Assembly (NCBI RefSeq): GCF_018449435.1
Contig: NZ_JAHCMU010000004.1
Location: forward strand, 1 to 64,000
DNA: 64,000 nt
Source of the DNA: Flagellimonas sp. 389
GTDB taxonomy: Bacteria; Bacteroidota; Bacteroidia; Flavobacteriales; Flavobacteriaceae
Reading direction: 5' to 3'
The notes under the pieces were generated by a model, which made no database searches, was not told where the DNA came from, and saw only the letters and a program-made list of their open reading frames with translations. This document shows positions 27,625-36,077 of this stretch, piece by piece; the first letter of the stretch is position 1, and each line of letters begins with the position of its first letter. Position numbers and translations under genes: made by a program.

Positions 27625-28027
27625 AATTTGGGCTTGAGTACTTTAAAAATTAAGGGTTTAACCCTTAGTAACTTTAACTTGATTTTGATTTTTTAAAATC
27701 CTTCAATGGCATTAAAACGGTGTTTTGGCCATTATATTTTATGTGAATAAAAAGAATTGTTAAAAACCTTTTATGCACACAGCTTACAATCTAAACGTGA
27801 CAGGATGTAAAATAGTATTCTTATTGATTAGTTTTAACGATAACAAATGGCATGGACTGCTTTGCTCTTTTATTATGGGCAAGCGTTTGTCTTAAAGGTT
27901 TGTGAAAAAAAAGCACTTCAATTACAAGAATTCTCTGAAATGTTCGTTTACATGTAATACGTTTAAGGATATTTTATAGTTTTAGGATATCGACGACCTC
28001 AATTTTACTAAACGATAAACGCTTAAA
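27625..28027. other. intergenic region between gldJ and porV
   Basis: 403 AT-rich bases between divergent genes, with no gene on either strand. Close to gldJ is an inverted repeat with 8-bp arms around one central base (27651-27667), which would sit in the gldJ leader. TAGTTTTA near 27976-27983 is a seven-of-eight match to the -7 box and could serve porV. No porU fragment is visible. Confidence 0.55.
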
Positions 28028-29173
28028 ATGAAAAACTTACTAGTATTGGCTATATGTTTTACAATCGCCTCTCAAATAAGCGCACAACAAGAAAGAGTTA
28101 TTACTACAGCAGTTCCCTTTTTGACCATTGCGGCAGACGCCAGGTCTTCGGGTATGGGTGATATGGGTGTAGCCACCTCTGCTGATGTATTCTCACAACA
28201 ATGGAACCCGGCCAAGTTCGCTTTTGCAACCCAAAAGGCAGGAGTTGGTGTTAGTTATACGCCATATTTGGAAAGTATTGTTAACGATGTTTCCCTTTTA
28301 AATGCAAACTTCTACAACAAACTCAACGACCGTAGTGCCTTCGCTTTTAGTCTTCGTTATTTTGGTCTTGGCGAAATAGAGCTTCGCCAGACCATCGAGG
28401 AAGATGCTACTTTGGTCAAGCCTAATGAGTTTGCTTTTGATGGTTCCTACTCGCTAAAACTTAGTCAAACATTTTCTATGGCCGTAGGCGGGAGGTTTAT
28501 CAGCTCAAATCTAAGATTTCAAGATGGTGTCCAAGATTCTCAGGCAGCCAACGCATTTGCTGTGGATATTGCAGGGTTTTATCGCTCAAGGGAAATTGCA
28601 TATGAAAGTTTTAGTGGCCGTTGGAGAGCAGGTTTTAATATCTCTAACCTAGGAGGGTCTTTGCAATACGATGCCGGGGGTCAAGAAAACTTTTTGCCAA
28701 CAAACCTGAAAATGGGTGTTGGCTTCGATTTTATTTTAGATCAGGACAATATTTTGGGACTGCATACAGAATTCAATAAGCTTTTGGTGCCAACGCCAAG
28801 AGATTTTAATGGTGATGGTGAAATAACAGCAGCGGATAATGATGAATACCAACAAATTCCCTTTTTTGATGGTGTATTTGAATCTTTTGGAGATGCTCCG
28901 GATGGATTCAGCGAGGAATTAAGGGAAATTACATGGGCACTTGGCGCCGAATATAAATACCGAGAGGCTTTTATGTTGCGTACAGGATACTTTAATGAAA
29001 ATCAGGAAAAGGGAGCTAGACAGTTCTTTACTTTAGGTGCGGGATTCAAATTCAAGTCCGCTCAAATAGACCTTTCCTATTTATTCTCAACATCCCAAGT
29101 TCGTAATCCTTTGGAAAATACATTACGCTTTTCCCTTACCTTTAATTTTGGGGAAGAATTCTTGAATGACTAG
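28028..29173 (+). CDS. porV: type IX secretion outer membrane protein PorV (LptO)
   Basis: 381 residues. Signal peptide 1-20 (…ASQISAQ). 'AVPFLTIAADARSSGMGDMGVATSADVFSQQWNPAKFAF' is the highly conserved PorV N-terminus, followed by a FadL-like barrel and the end 'NTLRFSLTFNFGEEF'. PorV is the shuttle that collects type IX cargo at the translocon and passes it to the PorU sortase. The secreted protein at 275-2008 is the kind of cargo it would handle. A strong terminator follows, separating it from cdd. Confidence 0.95.
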   Translation: MKNLLVLAICFTIASQISAQQERVITTAVPFLTIAADARSSGMGDMGVATSADVFSQQWNPAKFAFATQKAGVGVSYTPYLESIVNDVSLLNANFYNKLNDRSAFAFSLRYFGLGEIELRQTIEEDATLVKPNEFAFDGSYSLKLSQTFSMAVGGRFISSNLRFQDGVQDSQAANAFAVDIAGFYRSREIAYESFSGRWRAGFNISNLGGSLQYDAGGQENFLPTNLKMGVGFDFILDQDNILGLHTEFNKLLVPTPRDFNGDGEITAADNDEYQQIPFFDGVFESFGDAPDGFSEELREITWALGAEYKYREAFMLRTGYFNENQEKGARQFFTLGAGFKFKSAQIDLSYLFSTSQVRNPLENTLRFSLTFNFGEEFLND

Positions 29174-29194
29174 ATAAAACAATATAATTATAAA

Positions 29195-29228
29195 GAAAAC
29201 CTGCTCATCAGCAGGTTTTCTTATTTTT
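29195..29228 (+). terminator. terminator after porV
   Basis: An 11-bp perfect stem (29195-29205 with 29210-29220, loop CATC) is followed by TTATTTTT. The tail overlaps the cdd promoter box. Confidence 0.88.
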
Positions 29229-29229
29229 G
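29222..29229 (+). promoter_or_regulatory. cdd promoter -7 box
   Basis: TATTTTTG exactly matches TAnnTTTG and lies 20 bases before the cdd start. It is embedded in the U-tract of the porV terminator. No clear -33 element is visible because that position is occupied by the hairpin. Confidence 0.55.
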
Positions 29230-29249
29230 GTCAATACCTAAATAGCAGT

Positions 29250-29741
29250 ATGAAGAAACAACATATTGGTTTTGAACTTACCATATTTAAAGATGTGGAT
29301 GAACTGGCTTCGAAAGAGCAGCGACTCCTTCAAGTGGCCAAGGAAGCTAGGGAAAGTGCTTATGCCCCATATTCAAATTTTAAAGTAGGGGCCGCAGTTT
29401 TATTGGAAAATGGAGAAATTGTTATTGGAAACAATCAGGAAAATGCATCTTATCCTTCCGGTCTTTGTGCTGAACGTGTTGCTGTTTTTCAGGCAGGGGC
29501 AAGATACCCAGGGGTTGCTATTGTTTCAGTGGCAATAACCGCAACATCCAATGATTATGAAGTAACTGTCCCTGCTGGACCATGCGGTAGTTGTAGGCAA
29601 GCTATTATAGAGTATGAACAGCGGCAGAAAACATCTATTTCCTTGTTGCTGCGTGGTGAATCTGGACCAATATATAAATGCGAATCAGTGGCGGATATTT
29701 TGCCTTTGGCATTCAATAGTTCATTTTTAAGCGATTCTTAA
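29250..29741 (+). CDS. cdd: cytidine deaminase
   Basis: 163 residues. It deaminates cytidine and deoxycytidine to uridine forms in pyrimidine salvage. 'CAERVAVFQAG' (about 75-85) supplies the first zinc Cys and the catalytic Glu, and 'PCGSCRQ' (about 111-117) the other two zinc Cys; 'YAPYSNFKVGAAVL' near 38-51 is the substrate block. Length is slightly longer at the N-terminus than the minimal enzyme. Confidence 0.95.
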   Translation: MKKQHIGFELTIFKDVDELASKEQRLLQVAKEARESAYAPYSNFKVGAAVLLENGEIVIGNNQENASYPSGLCAERVAVFQAGARYPGVAIVSVAITATSNDYEVTVPAGPCGSCRQAIIEYEQRQKTSISLLLRGESGPIYKCESVADILPLAFNSSFLSDS

Positions 29742-29772
29742 ACCAATTCTTTTTCCAAAACAGATATATATG

Positions 29773-29780
29773 TATTTTTG
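29773..29780 (+). promoter_or_regulatory. pdhA promoter -7 box
   Basis: TATTTTTG is an exact consensus match 42 bases before the ATG of pdhA. It overlaps an in-frame TTG at 29778, which argues against that TTG being the true start. The -33 region (TTTTTCC) is weak. Confidence 0.6.
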
Positions 29781-29822
29781 TTTTTCTTCAACACTGAAGA
29801 ATTTCATATAATACAACCGTTA

Positions 29823-30821
29823 ATGAAAAAAATCACCAAAGAAGTTTACCTAAAATGGTATGAGGACATGTTGTTCTGGAGAAAGTTCGAGGACAAACTT
29901 GCAGCAGTTTATATTCAACAAAAAGTTAGAGGTTTTCTTCACTTATACAATGGCCAAGAAGCTGTTTTGGCAGGTTCATTGCACGCAATGGATTTGACGA
30001 AGGATAGAATGATAACAGCTTACAGAAATCATGTTCAGCCCATTGGTATGGGTGTTGACCCAAAACGTGTGATGGCGGAGCTTTTTGGAAAGGTGACGGG
30101 CACCTCCAAAGGTATGGGGGGCTCCATGCACATTTTTTCCAAAGAACATCGATTCTATGGTGGCCATGGTATTGTGGGCGGACAAATCCCTTTAGGTGCC
30201 GGATTGGCGTTTGCCGACAAATATTTTAAAAGAGATGCGGTAACGCTCTGCTACATGGGAGATGGTGCCGTTCGACAAGGTTCTTTGCACGAGGCTTTTA
30301 ATTTGGCTATGTTGTGGCAATTACCTGTGGTCTTTATTTGTGAGAATAATGGGTATGCTATGGGAACATCAGTGGCCAGAACATCATATTCAACAGATAT
30401 TTGGAAACTAGGCTTGGGATACGAAATGCCTTGTGGTCCAGTAGATGGTATGGATCCTGCAATAGTGGCAAAAGAAGTGGATAAGGCAGTTGAACGAGCC
30501 CGTACAGGTGGCGGTCCAACTTTCTTGGAGATGAAGACCTATCGTTACAGAGGGCATTCAATGTCCGATGCACAACACTATCGTACCAAAGAAGAAGTTG
30601 AAGAATACAAAAAAATAGACCCAATAACCCAAATTAAAGAAGTCCTTCTTGAAAAAGGATATGCCTCTGAAGAGGAAATTAAAGAGATGGACAAAAGGGT
30701 AAAGGCATTGGTGTCCGAATGTGAGAAATTTGCGGAAGAGTCAGATTTTCCACCAATACAACAGATGTACGATACCGTATACGAACAAGAAGACTATCCA
30801 TTTTTACAACATAAACTTTAA
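29823..30821 (+). CDS. pdhA: pyruvate dehydrogenase E1 component, alpha subunit
   Basis: 332 residues from the ATG at 29823, chosen over an upstream TTG because the protein then begins MKKITKEVYLKWYEDM as expected and the TTG lies in the promoter. The thiamine diphosphate motif GDGAVRQGSLHEAFNLAMLWQLPVVFICENN (about 145-175) is intact, as are 'GKGGSMH'-type (SKGMGGSMHIF) and phosphorylation-loop-like 'YRGHSMSD' segments. It decarboxylates pyruvate and loads the acetyl group onto the E2 lipoyl arm. E2 follows 4 bases later; the E1 beta gene is not in this window. Confidence 0.95.
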   Translation: MKKITKEVYLKWYEDMLFWRKFEDKLAAVYIQQKVRGFLHLYNGQEAVLAGSLHAMDLTKDRMITAYRNHVQPIGMGVDPKRVMAELFGKVTGTSKGMGGSMHIFSKEHRFYGGHGIVGGQIPLGAGLAFADKYFKRDAVTLCYMGDGAVRQGSLHEAFNLAMLWQLPVVFICENNGYAMGTSVARTSYSTDIWKLGLGYEMPCGPVDGMDPAIVAKEVDKAVERARTGGGPTFLEMKTYRYRGHSMSDAQHYRTKEEVEEYKKIDPITQIKEVLLEKGYASEEEIKEMDKRVKALVSECEKFAEESDFPPIQQMYDTVYEQEDYPFLQHKL

Positions 30822-30825
30822 GTAA

Positions 30826-32475
30826 ATGGCAGAAGTAATCAATATGCCCAGATTGAGTGATACCATGGAAGAGGGAACCGTGGCAAAGTGGCTCAAAAAT
30901 GTAGGAGATAAAATAGAGGAAGGTGATATCTTGGCCGAAATAGAAACGGACAAGGCCACTATGGAGTTTGAATCCTTTCATGAGGGCACACTACTCCATA
31001 TAGGTATACAGGAAGGAGACGGAGCACCGGTTGATTCACTTTTAGCAATTATTGGAGAAGATGGGGAAGACATTTCTGGATTGTTAAATGGAAGTGCTAC
31101 GGAAGCGGAAAAAGCTTCCGAAGAACCACAAGCCACAAGCCAAGAACCAGAAGCAGCTGTTGCTACAGCTCCTACAGGGGGAGTTGTTCCCGAAGGTGTG
31201 GAAATTATAACAATGCCGCGCTTGAGTGATACTATGGAAGAAGGTACGGTAGCGTCTTGGTTAAAAAAAGTTGGAGATACTGTTGAAGAAGGAGATATTT
31301 TGGCTGAAATCGAAACGGATAAGGCCACAATGGAATTTGAGTCCTTTTATTCGGGAACGTTACTTTATATAGGTATTCAAGAAGGAGAATCCGCACCAGT
31401 GGATGAAGTCTTGGCAGTAATAGGACCAGAAGGTACAGATGTTGATGCTGTTCTTGGTGCATCTTCATCTGGGGCAAGTAATACAGAGAGTTCTTCCGAA
31501 ACAGTGGAAGGCACAAAAGAAATAAATGCCTCAAAAGGCGAAGAACCTAAAGAGCCAGTTGCTTCAAAGAATGGGCAACGTATATTGGCATCGCCGTTAG
31601 CAAAGAAAATTGCCAGTGAAAAAGGTATAGATTTAACAGCCGTAAAAGGTTCTGGAGATTATGGAAGAATTGTAAAGCGTGATATTGAAAATTATCAACC
31701 TTCACAAGTTCCCGCTGCGGCTCCTTCTCCCAAAGAAGATAGTGCTGCTCCAACCGCTGTACCTCAACCTACAATGTACGTACCTGCAGGAGAGGAGTAT
31801 ACAGAAGAAGTTAAGAATTCTTCTATGCGAAAAGCAATTGCAAAGCATCTTGGTGCTTCTAAATTTTCCGCTCCGCATTTTTACCTGACTATAGAGGTCG
31901 ATATGGAAAATGCGAAAGCTTCTCGCTCGCAAATCAATAATTTGCCCGACACAAAAGTTTCTTTTAACGATATGGTGTTAAAGGCTTGTGCAATGGCATT
32001 GAAAAAGCATCCACAAGTAAATACATCATGGACCGATGAAGCAACTATTTACAAAAAGCATATCCACATGGGAGTTGCAGTAGCAGTTGATGAAGGACTT
32101 GTAGTGCCTGTGGTAAAATTTGCTGACCAGCTTAGTTTAACCCAGTTGGGAACTGCTGTCAAAGATTTGGCAGGAAGGGCAAGGACCAAGAAGATAAAAC
32201 CAGACGAAATGGAAGGTAGTACCTTTACGGTTTCTAATTTGGGAATGTTCGGAATATTGGAATTTACCTCTATCATCAACAAACCAAACTCTTCAATTCT
32301 TTCTGTTGGGGCCATTGTGGAAAAACCAGTGGTCAAAAATGGAGAAATTGTCGTAGGCAGTACGATGAAAGTCACTTTGGCCTGTGACCACAGAACCGTT
32401 GACGGTGCTGTTGGCGCGCAGTTCCTACAGACGTTAAGGGCATATTTGGAAAATCCGGTTACTATGCTGGCTTAG
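30826..32475 (+). CDS. pdhC: pyruvate dehydrogenase E2, dihydrolipoamide acetyltransferase
   Basis: 549 residues. Two lipoyl domains (about 1-80 and 126-205) carry lipoyl lysines Lys43 and Lys166, both in EIETDKATMEFES. Ala/Pro/Glu-rich linkers follow, then the peripheral subunit-binding domain (about 250-287, ILASPLAKKIASEKGIDL) and the catalytic domain (about 325-549) ending with the active site CDHRTVDGAVGAQF. It transfers acetyl groups to CoA. The two lipoyl domains are nearly identical in their central parts, suggesting duplication. Co-transcribed with pdhA. Confidence 0.96.
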   Translation: MAEVINMPRLSDTMEEGTVAKWLKNVGDKIEEGDILAEIETDKATMEFESFHEGTLLHIGIQEGDGAPVDSLLAIIGEDGEDISGLLNGSATEAEKASEEPQATSQEPEAAVATAPTGGVVPEGVEIITMPRLSDTMEEGTVASWLKKVGDTVEEGDILAEIETDKATMEFESFYSGTLLYIGIQEGESAPVDEVLAVIGPEGTDVDAVLGASSSGASNTESSSETVEGTKEINASKGEEPKEPVASKNGQRILASPLAKKIASEKGIDLTAVKGSGDYGRIVKRDIENYQPSQVPAAAPSPKEDSAAPTAVPQPTMYVPAGEEYTEEVKNSSMRKAIAKHLGASKFSAPHFYLTIEVDMENAKASRSQINNLPDTKVSFNDMVLKACAMALKKHPQVNTSWTDEATIYKKHIHMGVAVAVDEGLVVPVVKFADQLSLTQLGTAVKDLAGRARTKKIKPDEMEGSTFTVSNLGMFGILEFTSIINKPNSSILSVGAIVEKPVVKNGEIVVGSTMKVTLACDHRTVDGAVGAQFLQTLRAYLENPVTMLA

Positions 32476-32540
32476 TTAATGTAAACTGGCTTTTTATGCC
32501 GAGTTTATCGAAGCAGAGTATATAAACAATATCATACGGA

Positions 32541-32567
32541 AGCATCCTTTTAAAGGATGCTTTTTTT
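32541..32567 (+). terminator. terminator after pdhC
   Basis: AGCATCC (32541-32547) pairs with GGATGCT (32555-32561), with further A-T pairs in the loop, followed by seven T. The tail runs into a possible -7 box (TATCTTTA, 32567-32574) for the next gene. Confidence 0.85.
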
Positions 32568-32595
32568 ATCTTTAAAAATCAAAATAAGCATCAAA

Positions 32596-33636
32596 ATGAG
32601 TAAAATTCTTAGTTTTTTTGGAATACTGGTATTAATGAATTGTGGTTCTACACAAATGGTCGAGACTAAAAATGTTCCTGACCAAGCAAACCCAGGTGGC
32701 CCAGAAGGTGTTAAAGGAAGTGTAGTTGAAGAAGTTCCAAAAGGGGTAAACGCTGTTGGTACAGAACTAGGTTTTACTGATGCCGAACGAGTAGGTGATA
32801 TTATGAAGTATTTGGCATCTGATGATCTTAAAGGAAGAGATTCAGGTAGCGAAGGAATTGAAATAGCTGCAAAATATATAGAGAACTATTTAAAATCTTA
32901 TCAAGTAGCTCCCTATTTTGATACGTATCGAGATACACTTTCCAATTACAAAAAAACTTCCTATAACATTGTTGGCATAGTTGAAGGAAGTGACCCGGTT
33001 CTTAAGGATGAGTATATTCTGGTTGGGGCACATTATGATCATATAGGAATCATAAAAATTGAAAACGGAGACGCTATTGCCAATGGAGCAAATGATAATG
33101 CATCGGGAACAACTGCAGTTATGGAACTTGCTCGTTACTTTGGAAAGAACAGAACCAATAAAAGAAGTCTGATTTTCGTCTTGTTCAGTGCCGAAGAAAA
33201 GGGACTTCTAGGTTCAAAACATTTAGCAAAAAAGCTCAAGGAACAAGAACTTAACCTTTACACTATGTTGAATTTTGAGATGATCGGTGTTCCACTTCTT
33301 GGGAAAGATTATTTAGTGTATGCTACAGGATATAAGAAGTCCAATTTTGCTGATGTGAATAATAAATATGCAGGTGAAAATCTTGTAGGTTACCTTCAAA
33401 GGGCCAGGGAATATGGTTTATTTCAACGTTCCGATAATTATCCTTTCTATCAAGAATTCGGAGTGCCATGCCATACCTATTGTACTTTTGATTTCACCAA
33501 TTTTGAATATTATCATAAGGTAGGTGATGAAGTAGAAGAAATGGATTTTGATCATATGGCCACATTGATAAACAAAATGCTTCCTGTTGTAGAGAAGATT
33601 GCCAATGCTCCTATGAAAGAAATTAAGATGAATTAA
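32596..33636 (+). CDS. M28-family zinc metallopeptidase, lipoprotein
   Basis: 346 residues from the ATG at 32596; an in-frame ATG at 32557 lies inside the terminator stem and would spoil the signal peptide. The start MSKILSFFGILVLMNC gives a lipoprotein signal with Cys at 16. The zinc site is visible: 'GAHYDHIG', 'NGANDNASGTTAVMELAR', 'FSAEEKGLLGS', and a late Tyr-His (EYYHKVGDEVEEM). M28 enzymes are aminopeptidases or carboxypeptidases; this one should act in the periplasm or at the cell surface on peptides. Confidence 0.9.
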   Translation: MSKILSFFGILVLMNCGSTQMVETKNVPDQANPGGPEGVKGSVVEEVPKGVNAVGTELGFTDAERVGDIMKYLASDDLKGRDSGSEGIEIAAKYIENYLKSYQVAPYFDTYRDTLSNYKKTSYNIVGIVEGSDPVLKDEYILVGAHYDHIGIIKIENGDAIANGANDNASGTTAVMELARYFGKNRTNKRSLIFVLFSAEEKGLLGSKHLAKKLKEQELNLYTMLNFEMIGVPLLGKDYLVYATGYKKSNFADVNNKYAGENLVGYLQRAREYGLFQRSDNYPFYQEFGVPCHTYCTFDFTNFEYYHKVGDEVEEMDFDHMATLINKMLPVVEKIANAPMKEIKMN

Positions 33637-33684
33637 ATCTTATTGCCCTTATCTTAAATACTAAATCTAAAGCTGAAAACCGTT

Positions 33685-34362
33685 ATGGCGAACATCATAA
33701 TAACTGGAACAAGTAGGGGGATAGGTTATGAACTGGTACAATTGTTTGCCCAAGATGGCCATCAAGTTCTTGCCCTTTCGCGTAACGAAAGGCCTATTAC
33801 AGCACTGAATATGCCTGGTGTAAGTAGTATGCCCTTTGATTTGTCCAATCCAGCGGATTTTAAGAAAATAACTGCCTTCCTTCAAGACTGGGATACTGTG
33901 GATGTGCTTATCAACAATGCGGGCAGTTTGTTGAACAAACCCTTTTTAGAAACTACCCAAGAAGAATTTGAAGCTGTATATAAAGTGAATGTATTTGGTG
34001 TAGCTGAGATAACCAAAACAGTACTGCCCAAAATGGGCAAAACAGGTCATGTGGTCACCGTTAGTTCCATGGGGGGCGTGCAAGGGAGTATGAAGTTTCC
34101 TGGACTTTCGGCATATAGTTCCAGTAAGGGCGCAGTGATTACGCTAACGGAACTTTGGGCTGAAGAATTTAAAGAAACTGGACCTAGTTTTAATGTTCTT
34201 GCTTTAGGGGCGGTGCAAACCGAAATGTTGGAAGAAGCTTTTCCAGGTTATAAGGCCCCAGTAACAGCAAAAGAAATGGCCACTTACATTAAGGACTTTT
34301 CATTGACTGGTCAAAAATTGTATAATGGAAAGTTGTTGCAAATAAGTAATAGTACTCCGTAG
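33685..34362 (+). CDS. short-chain dehydrogenase/reductase
   Basis: 225 residues. TGTSRGIGYEL (8-18) is the NAD(P)-binding glycine motif, NNAGS (about 77-81) the structural motif, and Ser in VSSMGG with Tyr and Lys in AYSSSKGA form the catalytic set. Substrate cannot be inferred. First of a tight run with sprT-like, manC and DUF389 genes (gaps of 21, 5 and 3 bases). Confidence 0.9.
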   Translation: MANIIITGTSRGIGYELVQLFAQDGHQVLALSRNERPITALNMPGVSSMPFDLSNPADFKKITAFLQDWDTVDVLINNAGSLLNKPFLETTQEEFEAVYKVNVFGVAEITKTVLPKMGKTGHVVTVSSMGGVQGSMKFPGLSAYSSSKGAVITLTELWAEEFKETGPSFNVLALGAVQTEMLEEAFPGYKAPVTAKEMATYIKDFSLTGQKLYNGKLLQISNSTP

Positions 34363-34383
34363 ATTAATCTTAAATTTAGTCCT

Positions 34384-34989
34384 GTGAGTACCACGTTACA
34401 AAAATATTTGCCAGAACGTGCGGTTGGACCATGTTTTAGTTTGATAGAACAGCATGGGGTGCATTTAAAAATTGTAAATCACAGGGTAACACGTCATGGT
34501 GATTACAGGAAAATGCCTAATGGATTACATCAAATTACTGTAAATGCCTCCCTGAATAAATATCGATTTTTAATTACATTGATTCATGAAATCGCACACC
34601 TAGTGGCATTCGAGAAACATGGTCGTTATATAAAACCCCATGGATTGGAATGGAAACGAACATTTCAACATTTGATGATTCCCTTCATTCGTCCAGAAAT
34701 TTTTCCTTCTAAACTTTTACCAATATTGGCCAATCATTTTAAAAATCCCAAGGCCAGTAGTAGTACCGATGCTAAATTGTCCATTGCTTTAAAGGCATTC
34801 GATGAAACAGATAATAAGGGGAACACTTATGTTTTTGAACTACCTTTTGGGAGTACATTTCGCTTGTACAATGGAAAGCTATTTAAAAAAGGTGAAAAAA
34901 GAATAAAACGATACGAATGTGTGGAATTGGGTACTGGAAAAGTATATTTGTTCCAGCCCAACGCAGAAGTTGAACTGATCAAAGACTAA
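34384..34989 (+). CDS. SprT-like metalloprotease-domain protein
   Basis: 201 residues, starting at a GTG. The HEIAH motif (His68, Glu69, His72) with a downstream His in 'KPHGLEWKRTF' forms the zinc site of SprT/Spartan-like proteins. The C-terminal part (about 140-200) has 'FELPFGSTFRLYNGKLFKKGEKR', resembling a zinc-ribbon-like beta domain without cysteines. Function in bacteria is not established. It is co-transcribed with manC, 5 bases downstream. Confidence 0.87.
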   Translation: MSTTLQKYLPERAVGPCFSLIEQHGVHLKIVNHRVTRHGDYRKMPNGLHQITVNASLNKYRFLITLIHEIAHLVAFEKHGRYIKPHGLEWKRTFQHLMIPFIRPEIFPSKLLPILANHFKNPKASSSTDAKLSIALKAFDETDNKGNTYVFELPFGSTFRLYNGKLFKKGEKRIKRYECVELGTGKVYLFQPNAEVELIKD

Positions 34990-34994
34990 AACAA

Positions 34995-36074
34995 ATGAAC
35001 CAAAATTATTACGCAGTGCTAATGGCAGGAGGAGTAGGTTCCCGCTTTTGGCCAGTAAGCACTTCTTCCAACCCCAAACAGTTTCATGACATGTTGGGAA
35101 CAGGAAAAACCTTGATTCAAAAAACTTTTGATAGACTGAATAAATTCATTCCTACGGAGAATATTCTAATTCTTACCAATGAACGTTACAACGGATTGGT
35201 TCTGGAACAATTGCCCCAAGTAAAGCAAGAACAAGTGGTTTTAGAACCTGCCATGCGAAATACGGCACCCTGTATTCTTTATGCTTCCTTAAAAATTAAA
35301 AAAATGAATCCAAATGCCGTAATGATTGTTGCGCCGAGTGATCATTGGATTGAGGATGAAGATGCTTTTGAAAGGGATGTAACTGCATGCTTTGACAAAT
35401 GCGGGCAAGAAGATGTACTATGTACACTTGGTATTCAGCCTACATTTCCCAATACAGGTTTCGGATATATCGAGTTTGAAAAGGAAGATAAAAACCCAAT
35501 TAAAAAAGTGTCTCAATTCAGGGAAAAACCTGATTATGAGACGGCCAAAGAATTTCTGGAACAAGGTAATTTTCTATGGAATGCAGGTATATTTATGTGG
35601 AGCGTCAATACAATCGTGAATGCTTTTAAACGATACCAAAAAAATCAATATGAATTATTTGAGTCGGGATATGGGGTGTACAACACCGCTAGTGAACAGA
35701 TGTATATCAATGAAAATTACCCAAAAGCAGAAAACATATCGATAGATTACGCTATATTGGAGCGTTCAGAATCTATATTTACACTCCCCGCTACTTTCGA
35801 TTGGAATGATTTGGGTACATGGGGAGCATTATACGATAAACTGGATAAAGACGATGAAAGGAACGCCACAGTCAATAGTAAGACATTGCTTCAAGATGCC
35901 AAAGGCAATATGATAAGGTCCGAAAAAGGCAAGGTAGTCGTAATAGATGGATTGGAAGATTATATCATTGTGGATAAAGAAGAGGTACTGCTTATTTATC
36001 CTAAATCCAAGGAACAGGACATCAAAAAAGTTCTTGGTCAAGTAAAAGATAAATATGGTGATCAGTTTGCATAA
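34995..36074 (+). CDS. manC: mannose-1-phosphate guanylyltransferase
   Basis: 359 residues. It makes GDP-mannose from mannose-1-phosphate and GTP for surface polysaccharide and glycoprotein sugars. 'VLMAGGVGSRFWPVSTSSNPKQF' (about 8-30) is the nucleotide-binding signature, 'APSDHWI' near 113-119 the metal Asp region, 'FREKPD' near 173 and 'NAGIFMWS' near 198 are the sugar site. It lacks the C-terminal isomerase domain found in bifunctional enzymes. The next gene starts 3 bases after it. Confidence 0.95.
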   Translation: MNQNYYAVLMAGGVGSRFWPVSTSSNPKQFHDMLGTGKTLIQKTFDRLNKFIPTENILILTNERYNGLVLEQLPQVKQEQVVLEPAMRNTAPCILYASLKIKKMNPNAVMIVAPSDHWIEDEDAFERDVTACFDKCGQEDVLCTLGIQPTFPNTGFGYIEFEKEDKNPIKKVSQFREKPDYETAKEFLEQGNFLWNAGIFMWSVNTIVNAFKRYQKNQYELFESGYGVYNTASEQMYINENYPKAENISIDYAILERSESIFTLPATFDWNDLGTWGALYDKLDKDDERNATVNSKTLLQDAKGNMIRSEKGKVVVIDGLEDYIIVDKEEVLLIYPKSKEQDIKKVLGQVKDKYGDQFA

Positions 36075-36077
36075 GTT

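Noticed and set aside
34384..36074. SprT-like and manC as a defence or anti-phage unit
   Set aside because: No nuclease, helicase or sensor partner is nearby; the set reads as ordinary housekeeping and envelope genes.
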